DNA of 64,000 nucleotides from Brenneria corticis (GCF_003115855.1 NZ_KZ819076.1:186001-250000); one strand, 5' to 3'; shown: positions 54,580 to 63,616, counted from the stretch's first letter. Made by a program: numbers and translations. Notes: generated by a model from the sequence alone, not told the origin.

Positions 54580-55749
54580 ATGTACATTTCACGACGAGCA
54601 CCGTTCTGGTTGCTGGCGGCCTGCCTGATCGCTCCTTCACTTATGGCGCACGACATGACCTACCAAACTTCGGCGGTGACGGATGAAGGACTGCCCTCAT
54701 TTTACCCACAGCTTAAACAGCAAATGACTTACCCGGACTCCTGGCTGGTAAGCGAGCATTTTCGCTTCCCAGACTGGAAGCACCACGCTCGCCGGACGCT
54801 GCGCGCTTTGCTGCTGACGCCCGACTCGACCATCGCTTTCGCGCCGCAGACGCTTGACCGGCAGGATCGCGGCAGCTATCTGGCTGAGAAAGTCGCGTTT
54901 AACCTGACGGATGAAAGCCGGGTCGGCGCATTATTGCTGACGCCTAAATCTCCCGGACCTCATCCCGCGGTGATCCTGCTGCACGATCACGGATCGAAAT
55001 TCGATATCGGCAAAGAGAAAGTGATCAAACCCTGGGGCAACGAGCAGCGGCTGGTTTCCGCCCAGGCGTGGGCGGATAAGTTTTTCTCCGGACGTTTTAT
55101 TGGCGATGAACTGGCGCAACGCGGCTATGTGGTATTGGCGGTGGACGCGCTGGGCTGGGGCGATCGCGGACCGATGCAGTACGAACGCCAGCAGGCGCTG
55201 GCGAGCAATTTCTTCAATCTGGGGCGTTCGCTGGCGGGGCTGATGGCCTATGAGGATATGCGGGCCGCGGACTTTCTGGCTTCGCTGCCGCAGGTGGACG
55301 CAGAGCGTATCGGCGCGCTCGGGTTTTCCCTGGGCGCATACCGCGCCTGGCAGCTGGCGGCGCTGTCCGACAGGGTGGCCGCCACGGCGGCGGTAGCGTG
55401 GATCGGCACCTACAGCGGGCTGATGACGCCGGGGAATAACGTGCTGCGCGGCCAGTCGGCCTTTTATATGCTGCATCCCGGACTGTCGGCGCGCCTGGAT
55501 TTCCCCGATGTCGCCAGCATTGCCGCACCCAACCCGATGCTGTTTTTCAACGGCGCCGCGGATAGCTTATTCCCGAGCGATTCGGTGCGGGAGGCGTACG
55601 GCAAAATGCGCCGCGTCTGGCAGTCGCAGCAGGCGGACGACAAACTGGAAACCCGAATCTGGCCGGAGCTGGGCCACGTTTTCGAGCGGCAGCAGCAGGA
55701 AGCGGCGTTTAACTGGCTGGATCGGTGGCTGAATGTTGCCGGGCAGTAA
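54580..55749 (+). CDS. secreted alpha/beta hydrolase (dienelactone hydrolase/acetyl esterase type)
   Basis: 389 residues from ATG 54580. A signal peptide (MYISRRAPFWLLAACLIAPSL, cleavage after LMA at about 23) is followed by an alpha/beta hydrolase fold. The nucleophile elbow is GFSLGA with Ser250; Asp329 (NGAADSLFP) and His367 (WPELGHVFE) complete the likely triad. HDHGSK near 135 is the oxyanion region. The type is seen in esterases acting on acetylated or feruloylated plant polysaccharides, but the substrate cannot be read from sequence. It lies downstream of the lpd terminator, where E. coli has yacH and acnB. A longer in-frame extension would overlap lpd and its terminator and is rejected. 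Confidence 0.82.
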   Translation: MYISRRAPFWLLAACLIAPSLMAHDMTYQTSAVTDEGLPSFYPQLKQQMTYPDSWLVSEHFRFPDWKHHARRTLRALLLTPDSTIAFAPQTLDRQDRGSYLAEKVAFNLTDESRVGALLLTPKSPGPHPAVILLHDHGSKFDIGKEKVIKPWGNEQRLVSAQAWADKFFSGRFIGDELAQRGYVVLAVDALGWGDRGPMQYERQQALASNFFNLGRSLAGLMAYEDMRAADFLASLPQVDAERIGALGFSLGAYRAWQLAALSDRVAATAAVAWIGTYSGLMTPGNNVLRGQSAFYMLHPGLSARLDFPDVASIAAPNPMLFFNGAADSLFPSDSVREAYGKMRRVWQSQQADDKLETRIWPELGHVFERQQQEAAFNWLDRWLNVAGQ

Positions 55750-55798
55750 CAACGTCCGCATCAGGCGCCTAAGCGCGATGCTACCGTTCATTTTTCAT

Positions 55799-55832
55799 AT
55801 GGGTATAAATTTATAATAAATTTGATACCCAT
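55799..55832. promoter_or_regulatory. 34-bp palindrome enclosing a TATAAT, possible toxin-antitoxin operator
   Basis: ATGGGTAT-AAATTTA-TAA-TAAATTT-G-ATACCCAT is a nearly perfect inverted repeat, and TATAAT (55812-55817) lies at its centre. It starts about 190 bp before the antitoxin gene, with a second inverted repeat ACCGGCT/AGCCGGT at 55884-55914. A repressor bound here would block the promoter, as in autoregulated toxin-antitoxin operons. Confidence 0.5.
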
Positions 55833-55988
55833 TAGGGCTGCTGCTAGTATTTTACTCGTTGGCGTTTATTTCCACGCTTAGCGACCGGCTCAAGTGAGGC
55901 AATAATTAGCCGGTGATTATCCAGAAGTTAACCGGCCTGTTTGTGGAATTTGTCCACTCGCCATCAGGTATCAGTAAGGAGATTGAGT

Positions 55989-56258
55989 ATGACTAATACC
56001 ATGTCCCAAAAAACAGCGCGGGAAGGTTTAGGTAATCCCGAACTTTTTGAAGGCGGCGTCTTTGTCACCAAAAACGGAGTCGCCGAGCTTTTTGTGCAGA
56101 CGGCCGCGGAACGGCAAGCCGAACTGGCTGAAAGAGCCCGAGAGCGTCAGATTAACGCCCTGTTGAAACTCGTTATGAAAGGGAAACACGACATCGCCAA
56201 CGATCGCAAAATGTCCCCTGAAGAAGCAAAACAGCGTCTACGCAATGCGCGGGGATAA
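55989..56258 (+). CDS. putative type II antitoxin (Phd/YefM-like)
   Basis: 89 residues from ATG 55989, with AGGAG seven bases upstream. The N-terminal half (NPELFEGGVFVTKNGVAELFVQT) resembles the beta-hairpin of Phd-type antitoxins. The C-terminal half is highly charged and helical (RARERQINALLKL ... MSPEEAKQRLRN), as expected for a toxin-binding tail. Thirteen bases separate it from a ParE/RelE-like gene. The family assignment rests on weak similarity and on the pairing. Confidence 0.65.
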   Translation: MTNTMSQKTAREGLGNPELFEGGVFVTKNGVAELFVQTAAERQAELAERARERQINALLKLVMKGKHDIANDRKMSPEEAKQRLRNARG

Positions 56259-56271
56259 CGGGAAGTAATCA

Positions 56272-56622
56272 ATGAATAAAATGGTGGTTTTGGCGCAGAC
56301 GGCCTTTGATAGCTTACGTGAAATCGAGTTTTATAAGTCTGCTATTATCGGGCCGCAGCAAGCCGCAATTTTTGTCGATAATCTGATTGATCGCTCCGTA
56401 GCCAGCATTAGCCGTTCCCCCGCGCTCTACAAATTTAATCCGGATTTGGCTGACAAAGGCATTCAGGTGCGAGAATGGTTGGATATTCACCACGGCTATC
56501 GTTGTTTTTACGATGACAGAGGCCCGGAGATTGAAATCCTGCTGTATGCCAGCACCAGACAAGATTTTGAGGCGGCACTTTACCGCCACAGTATTATTTA
56601 TGCCGACTCATCGATTGAGTAG
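56272..56622 (+). CDS. RelE/ParE-family toxin
   Basis: 116 residues. Two N-terminal helices (AFDSLREIEFYKSAIIGPQQAAIFVDNLIDR) are followed by a beta-sheet core with GIQVREWLDIHHGYRCFYDDRG and EILLYASTRQDFEAALYRH. This is the RelE/ParE plan, where the toxin cuts ribosome-bound mRNA or blocks gyrase; which cannot be told. GGGAAG lies eight bases upstream, and the gene directly follows its antitoxin. Confidence 0.75.
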   Translation: MNKMVVLAQTAFDSLREIEFYKSAIIGPQQAAIFVDNLIDRSVASISRSPALYKFNPDLADKGIQVREWLDIHHGYRCFYDDRGPEIEILLYASTRQDFEAALYRHSIIYADSSIE

Positions 56623-56635
56623 ATAGGAGCGCGGC

Positions 56636-57976
56636 TTATGCCGGCGTGTCTATCAGCAGCTCCAGCAGATAGCGCAGATCCCCCGCGTCTTGCAGCGCGC
56701 AGCGAGCCAGAATCCGCTGGCTATCCACATGCGGCGATGCGCTGATGTTCTGCGCCAGCTTCGCGCCGAGATCGGTGGGTTTCGTCACCGTTTCCCGCCG
56801 GGTAACGCGGCGGGTCAGCGTTGAGCCGTCGCGCAGAAACAGGGTGACTTCATGGAAACGGGCGTCCGGATCCAGTTCGTCCGGCGGCGCGCTATCATCC
56901 GCCAGCCGGGTAACCTTGTCCGCCAGCGCGGCGATAGCCGGATCCACCGCACCTTCCGCAAACCGTGCCAGTTTCAGCTCGCCTTCCAGCAGCGCCGCGG
57001 CAATCACATACTCCAGACTAAAGCGCGCTTCCACACCGGTGGCGGCTTTACGGATAAATGGGGCGGTATCGCCGCCGGGCGGGAAAGAGACGGAGATGCT
57101 GGTTATATCATCCGTCAATGATGCGCCGCTTTCCCGCTGCGCCTGCCACTGCTCCCTGAGCGCGAAAGCCGCTTCCGCCGCGCTGTGGGTGCCGCCGCAG
57201 GTCGGGTAGCGTTTGAACTCCAGGCCGGGAGACAGGATCCGCCACGGCGCCCCCCAGGATTCGACAAGCAGTTGCGGCTGCTGTTTCTGGTCGCCGTGCG
57301 CGGCCAGAAAGGCTTCCACAACCCGTTGGGCGTTGCCGTTGAAACCGGCCAGCCCGAGTTTAACCGCGGTGAGGCCGGCTCTTGCCGCCAGTCCGGCATG
57401 CAACGGCTTGGCCGCGGAACCAAACTGGGCGCGCAAACCGGCGGCCTGCGTCGCCGCCAGGCCGAGGATATTCCGCGTCTGCGCGGCGGAGGCGCCGGCC
57501 AGCCGCGCCGCCGCTGCCGCCGCCGCAATGGTTCCCAGCGTGGCGGTGCTGTGATAGCCAAGGCTATAGTGGCGCGAGCCGCTGGCCAGGCCGATGCGTC
57601 CTGCGGCCTCCACCCCGATAACGTAGGCGGTGAGAAACGCCGCTTCGGTTATGGCGGAGTTTTCCGCAGCCAGGGCGAACAGGGCCGGCAGGATCACGGT
57701 GCCGGAATGGCCGCGAAACGCCGGCTGATAGTCATCAAAGTCCAGCGCGTGGCCGGCGTACCCCAGAATCAGGCTGTTCGTCAGGCTGTCGGCGCCGCTA
57801 AATACCTGCTTTAACGGATAAAGCCCGCTGTCGGCGATAGCGCCCTGGGTAATGGGCAGGGCGGCGGCGACAAAATCGGTGACGCCCCGACGCGCGGCGT
57901 CAACGGCCGCCCGGTCTGGCGAACTGTGGGTAACGTAATCGGCGAAGGTAGCGGTTAAATCGGCAACGTTAGTCAT
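56636..57976 (-). CDS. MmgE/PrpD family protein
   Basis: 446 residues. The all-helical N-terminal domain has ILGYAGHALDFDDYQPAFRGHSGTVILPALFALAAE and the C-terminal domain has FKRYPTCGGTHSAAEAA, both diagnostic of the family. Members include 2-methylcitrate dehydratase PrpD, aconitate decarboxylase and iminodisuccinate epimerase. No prp genes are nearby, so a propionate role is not supported; the shorter length and small-acid family suggest an epimerase or dehydratase. It is convergent with the toxin gene (13 bp apart) and stands alone. Confidence 0.85.
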   Translation of the reverse strand: MTNVADLTATFADYVTHSSPDRAAVDAARRGVTDFVAAALPITQGAIADSGLYPLKQVFSGADSLTNSLILGYAGHALDFDDYQPAFRGHSGTVILPALFALAAENSAITEAAFLTAYVIGVEAAGRIGLASGSRHYSLGYHSTATLGTIAAAAAAARLAGASAAQTRNILGLAATQAAGLRAQFGSAAKPLHAGLAARAGLTAVKLGLAGFNGNAQRVVEAFLAAHGDQKQQPQLLVESWGAPWRILSPGLEFKRYPTCGGTHSAAEAAFALREQWQAQRESGASLTDDITSISVSFPPGGDTAPFIRKAATGVEARFSLEYVIAAALLEGELKLARFAEGAVDPAIAALADKVTRLADDSAPPDELDPDARFHEVTLFLRDGSTLTRRVTRRETVTKPTDLGAKLAQNISASPHVDSQRILARCALQDAGDLRYLLELLIDTPA

Positions 57977-58094
57977 AAATAGTGCAAAATCAGCAGTGGA
58001 AGATACCTTAATCTACTGCGCCCGGCCGACGGATGATTAATAGCCAAACGTAATGAATCATTCTTTTCGGCTATTAAGGGCGTAATGGCGCGTA

Positions 58095-59081
58095 TCAGAA
58101 ACGATCCCTTACCTGCCCCGGCGTGATGCCGAAGGCGCGGCGCAGCGCGGTGGCGAAGTTGGCCGGGCTGTTATAACCGGCGATGCTGGCCGCTTGCGCA
58201 ATGCCTATCCCATCTTTTTGCAGCGCCAGCATCGCGCGCTGTAAACGGCAGTTACGCAGATATTCAAACACGGTGATATTGAACGTCTGGCGAAAATGAC
58301 GCTGTAGGGTACTTTCGCTCATGCTGACGCTTTTGGCGATTTCAGCCATGGAGAGGTGGTCGGCGGCGCCGCTTTCCAGCATATCCCGGATCTGATGAAC
58401 CCGTTGATGATTGCGCAAGGTCACGCCGGGGGCGGTTTTGTCCCGTTGCGCCTGGCTGGTGAGCGAGCCGAACGCTTCGATAATCAGCAACATACACTGG
58501 GTTTCCAGATACAGCCGTTGCAGCGGGGTATGGCAGGGGCCGGCGTTCAGAATCTGCCAGGCGATGGCCAGCGCCTGACGCGACGGGAGCCATAAATGGG
58601 TGGCGAGATGGGTTTGCGTGAAATCATAAATAGCCTGCCAGTCGCTGACGCTGTCCAGCAGATTGCCGTACAGCCATTCCCGGCTAAAGGTCAGCGACAC
58701 GGTACGTTCGTATTCGTCTCGTTTGCCGCTGCGGCTGAACCGCGTAGGTTCGGTCAGTGAAATCAGCGAGGCGGGCTGGTGCTTTCCCAGATGCAGCGGC
58801 TTTTCATCGTAGCTGATATGCGCGATGCCGTTTACCACGATAGCCAGCTTTATCGCCCCGTTCAGCATACTCTGCGTTTTCATATTGTGCAGGTTGATCA
58901 CATCGGCCGTGTGCAGAATCAGATCGCGGTTCAGTTGGATAACATTAAAGCTGCCGAACAGCACCGGCGTATCGTCAATCAGCCTCGATCCCAGCAGTTG
59001 GTAGTCATTGGTGACCAGGCTGGACTGCTGCACGATATGGTTCTTATAGATCGATTTTGACGATGGCAGCTGATTTTGCAT
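58095..59081 (-). CDS. AraC-family regulator next to a FepA-like receptor
   Basis: 328 residues. The C-terminal AraC/XylS domain (about 225-328) has both helix-turn-helix motifs: MAEIAKSVSMSESTLQRHFRQTFN and the second ending AASIAGYNSPANFATALRRAFGITP. The N-terminal domain is of the type seen in PchR-like siderophore regulators. It is divergent from the receptor gene with 305 bp between them, so regulation of that gene, perhaps with a ferric siderophore as co-inducer, is a reasonable inference. Confidence 0.85.
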   Translation of the reverse strand: MQNQLPSSKSIYKNHIVQQSSLVTNDYQLLGSRLIDDTPVLFGSFNVIQLNRDLILHTADVINLHNMKTQSMLNGAIKLAIVVNGIAHISYDEKPLHLGKHQPASLISLTEPTRFSRSGKRDEYERTVSLTFSREWLYGNLLDSVSDWQAIYDFTQTHLATHLWLPSRQALAIAWQILNAGPCHTPLQRLYLETQCMLLIIEAFGSLTSQAQRDKTAPGVTLRNHQRVHQIRDMLESGAADHLSMAEIAKSVSMSESTLQRHFRQTFNITVFEYLRNCRLQRAMLALQKDGIGIAQAASIAGYNSPANFATALRRAFGITPGQVRDRF

Positions 59082-59126
59082 GATCCCCTCTTACCTTGTC
59101 CGGTTATCGCCGGTCATTTTGCCGTT

Positions 59127-59217
59127 TTTGCAAAACAATTTGCTGTTTGCACAAACCCGCCCCTGAAAAACAAATGTAACAATGACGGCGCCGAATTGGT
59201 AATGCAAATACTTCTCA
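59127..59217. promoter_or_regulatory. putative regulator and Fur sites between the AraC gene and the receptor
   Basis: Three closely spaced TTTGCA/TTTGCT/TTTGCA repeats lie at 59127-59151, a possible AraC-regulator target. TGCAAAT-A-CTTCTCA at 59203-59217 matches the Fur 7-1-7 consensus (TGATAATnATTATCA) at 10 of 14 positions. Both are plausible for iron-regulated divergent genes; neither is proven. The rest of the 305-bp spacer shows nothing else. Confidence 0.4.
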
Positions 59218-59386
59218 ATAGCATTTTTCGTTGGCGGCCGGCAACGCGCGGGCGATAAGCGCCGGTGATATCCCAGGCTTGTCTCCACAAAGTATGGAGC
59301 CGGTTTTACGGCAATAAATAAAGCCTGTCACAGCTGCGTCCGCATCAGCGTCTTTCAAATTACGATTCTACAGGGCGATTTTAATC

Positions 59387-61627
59387 ATGAGACTACCACC
59401 ACGCCGCTATCTGGCGACCCTTATCGGACTGAGTTGTGCGACTACGCCTTTCCTGAGCTGGGCCGAGACGCCGGATGACGCCGCTGATTCCTCCGATACC
59501 ATCGTGGTCACCGCCGCCGAGCAGACCCGCCAGGCGCCGGGCGTGTCGACGATCACCGCGGAAGATATCGCCAAGCGTCCGCCGGCCAACGATCTGTCGG
59601 AACTGATCCGCACCATGCCGGGGGTGAACCTTACCGGGAACTCCACCAGCGGACAGCGCGGGAACAATCGCCAGATCGATATTCGCGGCATGGGGCCGGA
59701 AAACACGCTGATTCTGGTGGACGGCAAGCCGGTCTCCAGCCGCAATGCGGTGCGCTATGGCTGGCGCGGCGAACGCGATACCCGCGGCGACACCAACTGG
59801 GTGCCGGCCGATATGGTGGAGCGCATCGAAGTGCTGCGCGGCCCGGCGGCGGCGCGCTACGGCAACGGCGCGGCGGGCGGGGTGATCAACATTATCACCA
59901 AACAGCCGGCGCAGGAGCTGCACGGCAGTTGGAATACCTATCTGAACGCGCCGCAGCATAAGTCGGAAGGCGCCACCAGACGCACGGATTTCAGCCTGAT
60001 GGGCGGCCTGACCGATAATCTGAGCTTTCGTCTGTACGGCAATCTGAATAAAACCCAGGCCGATGCCAGAGATATCAATGACGGGCATCAGTCCGAGCGT
60101 ACCGGCAATCAGATCAATTCTCTGCCCGCCGGTCGGGAAGGGGTGCGTAATAAAGATATCAACGGCCTGCTGCGCTGGGATGTCACCAAACAGCAGTCGC
60201 TGGAGTTTGAAGCGGGCGTCAGCCGTCAGGGCAATATCTATGCGGGCGATAGTCAAAATACCAATAGCAATGCCAATGTCCTCAGCAATTACGGCAAAGA
60301 GACCAATCGCCTGTACCGTCAGAACTTTGCCATCACGCATCGCGGCTATTGGGACAGCGGCGTCAGTTCGATGTCATACCTGCAATATGAACGCACCCAC
60401 AATACCCGTATTCTGGAAGGATTGGCGGGCGGTACGGAGGGGATTTTCTCTTCGCCTAATGCTTTTAGCACCATCAAACTGGATAGTTTCACCGCGCATA
60501 ATGAAGTCAATATTCCGTTTAATGCGCTGTTCGATCAGGTGGCGACCATCGGCGTAGAGTGGAACGAGCAGAAAATGAAGGATCCGGTGTCGAATACGCA
60601 GACCACCACCGAAGCCGGCAGCATCGGTTCGCTGAGCAGCGCCGGGCGCAGCGACAAGACATCCGCCCGCCTGGCGTCGGCTTTTATTGAGGATAATATT
60701 CAACTGACGCCGAGTACGGTGCTGACGCCGGCGCTGCGTCTCGATCACCATAGCACGGCGGGCACCAACTGGAGCCCGTCGCTGAACCTGTCTCAGGAAC
60801 TGGGAGAGGATTACACCCTGAAACTGGGTATCGCCCGGGCTTACAAGGCGCCCAATCTGTATCAGACCAACCCTAACTATATTCTCTACAGCCGCGGTCA
60901 GGGATGTTACGGCGGCAGCTCACAGAGCTGTTACCTGCTCGGTAATGAGGATTTGAAAGCGGAAACCAGCCTGAATAAGGAGATTGGTCTGGAGTTCCAC
61001 CGCAACGGTTTGACGGCGGGCATTACCTATTTCCACAATGATTACCGCAACAAGATTGAATCCGGTTTGTCGCCGATAGGTCAGGCTGTCGGGGGAAGCA
61101 ACCCCGCTTACGCCAATGCCAATATTTTCCAGTGGGGAAATATCCCGAAAGCGGTGGTGCAGGGGCTGGAGGGCAGCCTAAGCGTTCCGGTAACGGAGAG
61201 CATTAACTGGCGTAACAATCTGACGTGGATGCTGGAATCGAAAAATAAAACCACCGGCGATTACCTGTCCATCACGCCGGAGTTTACTTTGAACTCATCG
61301 GTTGAATGGCAGGCGACGGAACAGCTTTCCTTCCTGGGGGATGTCACCTGGTATGGTCGTCAGAAACCTAAAAAGTATGACTATAACGGCAACCGCGTGA
61401 CCGGCAGCGCCAGCGATGAACTCAGCCCGTATGCGTTATTCGGCCTGAGCGCCACCTACGCGTTTAACCAGTACGTGAGCGTGACGGGCGGGGTGGACAA
61501 TCTGCTGGACAAGCGCCAGTTCCGCGCCGGCAACGCGCAGGGGGTGAACAATATCGCCGGCGCGGGCGCCGCCACCTATAACGAGCCGGGCAGAACCTTT
61601 TTCGTCAGCCTGAATACCCACTTCTAA
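59387..61627 (+). CDS. fepA: TonB-dependent catecholate siderophore receptor, FepA type
   Basis: 746 residues, the same length as E. coli FepA. Signal peptide (cleavage after SWA, about 26), TonB box DTIVVTA at 37-43, plug domain with IRTMPGVNLTGNSTSGQRGNNRQIDIRGMGPENTLI, nearly identical to FepA, then a 22-strand barrel with ARAYKAPNLYQTNPNYILYS and the C-terminal signature YNEPGRTFFVSLNTHF. It should import ferric enterobactin or a similar catecholate. No Fep transport or ent synthesis genes are adjacent. The gene symbol rests on this close match; a paralogue for another catecholate is possible. Confidence 0.88.
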   Translation: MRLPPRRYLATLIGLSCATTPFLSWAETPDDAADSSDTIVVTAAEQTRQAPGVSTITAEDIAKRPPANDLSELIRTMPGVNLTGNSTSGQRGNNRQIDIRGMGPENTLILVDGKPVSSRNAVRYGWRGERDTRGDTNWVPADMVERIEVLRGPAAARYGNGAAGGVINIITKQPAQELHGSWNTYLNAPQHKSEGATRRTDFSLMGGLTDNLSFRLYGNLNKTQADARDINDGHQSERTGNQINSLPAGREGVRNKDINGLLRWDVTKQQSLEFEAGVSRQGNIYAGDSQNTNSNANVLSNYGKETNRLYRQNFAITHRGYWDSGVSSMSYLQYERTHNTRILEGLAGGTEGIFSSPNAFSTIKLDSFTAHNEVNIPFNALFDQVATIGVEWNEQKMKDPVSNTQTTTEAGSIGSLSSAGRSDKTSARLASAFIEDNIQLTPSTVLTPALRLDHHSTAGTNWSPSLNLSQELGEDYTLKLGIARAYKAPNLYQTNPNYILYSRGQGCYGGSSQSCYLLGNEDLKAETSLNKEIGLEFHRNGLTAGITYFHNDYRNKIESGLSPIGQAVGGSNPAYANANIFQWGNIPKAVVQGLEGSLSVPVTESINWRNNLTWMLESKNKTTGDYLSITPEFTLNSSVEWQATEQLSFLGDVTWYGRQKPKKYDYNGNRVTGSASDELSPYALFGLSATYAFNQYVSVTGGVDNLLDKRQFRAGNAQGVNNIAGAGAATYNEPGRTFFVSLNTHF

Positions 61628-61729
61628 GAGGCGTCGGCCGGCAAAGACGCCGCGCCGGGGTTTCCCCGCGGCGGACAATAATATCCGGTCGCCAGATCGG
61701 AGATTATCGCCGCGATTGACGCCCTGCGC

Positions 61730-63349
61730 TCAGGATACCATCGCCGCCAGTTGCGGCACCGCCTGCGCGTCTGATTTTGCCTCGTCGTGCGTCTGATCCT
61801 GCTCCAACTGGAAAATGGCTACCGCCAGCATCAACTGCCGGGCCTGCTCTTCCAGTGACGCCGCCGCGGCCGCCGACTGTTCCACCAGGGCGGCGTTCTG
61901 CTGGGTGACGCCGTCCATTTCCGTCACCGCCTGACTCACCTGACTGATGCCCTGGCTCTGCTCGTCGGATGCGGAGGCGATCTCTCCCATCAGGTCGTTA
62001 ACCTGGCTGATGGCGGTAATGACGCCATCCAGCACCTCGCCGGTACGCACCACCTGTCTGGCGCCCGCATCAACGCGATCGACCGACTCGGCAATCAATC
62101 CTGCAATTTCTTTCGCCGCCTGAGCGCTTTTCTGCGCCAGATTACGCACTTCGCCCGCCACCACGGCAAAACCGCGCCCCTGTTCGCCGGCGCGCGCGGC
62201 TTCGACGGCGGCGTTCAGCGCCAGGATATTGGTCTGGAAGGCGATGCTGTTGATCATGCTGGTGATCTCGTTGATTTTACGCGAGCTGGTGGCGATGCTG
62301 TCCATAATGGTGCCGAGTTCGCGTCCCATCTCCCAGCTCTGTCTGGCCACCGAGGTCGCTTTTTCCGTCAGGCTGCTGGCCTGATGAACGTTGTCGGTAT
62401 TGTGTTTTACCGTGGTGCCCAATTGCTCCATGCTGGCGGCCGTCTGTTGCAGCGCCGCCGCCTGCTGTTCGGTGCGCGAAGAGAGATCGTTGTTGCCGGC
62501 GCTGATCTCCGCCGTTCCCTGATAAATGGAATCCGCGCTGTTGCGAATCGTCGCCACCGTCATTTTCAGGCTCTCCTGCATCTCCCTGAGATAAGGCACC
62601 AGCTGGCCGGCATCGTTACGCCCGAAATCCTCCAGCGAGCGATCCAGTTTTCCCGCGGCCAGAGTACGGAAATGATCCCTGATCGACATCAGCGGCTTCA
62701 CCACATAGCCGGCCAGATAGCGGTCGGTCAGCAGCAGAATGACGGCCCCGACGGCCATCGCCGCGATAAGGATGCTCTTGCACCATTCGACCAGCGTATA
62801 GACATGCCGCACGGTAGCGCTGTCCGAGGCGATGGCCTGATAGCGGCCCGCCGCGCCGATAAAGGTTTCGTTCAGCGCCTGGAAATCGTCGCGGAACAGC
62901 CGGCGGTACTCGGCGAAGCGCTTCTCCAGCAGGGCCGTCATCATCGGCTGCAGACCTTTCTCGATCAACAGGCTCCACGTAGCCACCACCTCATCGACGA
63001 TGGGCGGGTCGATTTGCGTATGAGACTGATTTCTGAACTTTTCCAGATTTTCCTGGCTGCTCCGCAACGCGGCGCCGGCGGCGGAGACGGTGTTGTCGAT
63101 GTCGTCCAGTTTGCCGCTCTGCATCAGCGTCATCGCCCGGTTGATGCGGATGGCTGAAAGCAGGGCCTGATCGGTGCCGCTGGTCAGGGTATTTAATGAT
63201 TCCACCTGCGTATTGCCGAGCGCCAGGTAATGGGTGGCCTGATTAAGCGATGACAGCGTAAACCAAGACACGCCGCCCCATAACAACAGAAAAAGACTGA
63301 GAATAACCAACAAAACCTTTCTTATGGTGACGTTGCGTAAAAAGGACAT
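61730..63349 (-). CDS. methyl-accepting chemotaxis protein
   Basis: 539 residues from ATG 63349 with GGGAG six bases upstream. Membrane helices at about 11-31 and 190-208 flank a periplasmic four-helix-bundle sensor of the Tar/Tsr type. HAMP follows at about 209-262, then the signalling domain with its conserved hairpin (AARAGEQGRGFAVVAGEVRNLAQ, about 385-406). No NWETF pentapeptide is present at the C-terminus, so it probably depends on other receptors for efficient methylation. The Tar-type aspartate-contact residues are not obvious and the ligand is unknown. A flagellar sigma-28 promoter lies upstream. Confidence 0.93.
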   Translation of the reverse strand: MSFLRNVTIRKVLLVILSLFLLLWGGVSWFTLSSLNQATHYLALGNTQVESLNTLTSGTDQALLSAIRINRAMTLMQSGKLDDIDNTVSAAGAALRSSQENLEKFRNQSHTQIDPPIVDEVVATWSLLIEKGLQPMMTALLEKRFAEYRRLFRDDFQALNETFIGAAGRYQAIASDSATVRHVYTLVEWCKSILIAAMAVGAVILLLTDRYLAGYVVKPLMSIRDHFRTLAAGKLDRSLEDFGRNDAGQLVPYLREMQESLKMTVATIRNSADSIYQGTAEISAGNNDLSSRTEQQAAALQQTAASMEQLGTTVKHNTDNVHQASSLTEKATSVARQSWEMGRELGTIMDSIATSSRKINEITSMINSIAFQTNILALNAAVEAARAGEQGRGFAVVAGEVRNLAQKSAQAAKEIAGLIAESVDRVDAGARQVVRTGEVLDGVITAISQVNDLMGEIASASDEQSQGISQVSQAVTEMDGVTQQNAALVEQSAAAAASLEEQARQLMLAVAIFQLEQDQTHDEAKSDAQAVPQLAAMVS

Positions 63350-63392
63350 ATGTACTCCCAATGGCGTTGATATCAATCTGCCCAGTAGGAAA

Positions 63393-63418
63393 CTATCGGC
63401 AATCGGACGAATTTCTTA
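63393..63418 (-). promoter_or_regulatory. sigma-28 (FliA) promoter of the chemoreceptor gene
   Basis: On the minus strand GCCGATAG (plus 63393-63400) matches the FliA -10 GCCGATAA at 7 of 8. TAAG (plus 63415-63418) lies 14 bp upstream as the -35 core (consensus TAAA, usual spacing 15). It is 44 bp before the start codon. This places the receptor in the flagellar class 3 regulon. Confidence 0.7.
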
Positions 63419-63452
63419 CATACGTCTTTTTTATAGGTTATGCGCGGTATAA

Positions 63453-63490
63453 CTTGCCGCCTTCCTGCAACTCGAATTATTTAAGGTATA
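63453..63490. repeat. truncated copy of the palindromic repeat at 323-449
   Basis: Thirty-eight bases match the right end of the repeat at 323-449 with a single change (AAGGTATA for AGGGTATA). The left arm is absent. It lies between the chemoreceptor promoter and the RpiR gene. Confidence 0.75.
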
Positions 63491-63616
63491 AAGGATATTG
63501 CACCATAGAGTGGCAGAGATTTTTCATTTCTGGTGCAAGCCGTGTTTATCGTTTATCTGCCAATGAACGGTTTATTTTTACGCCTTAAATTATTTTCGGC
63601 GCAAAATGGTTCATTT

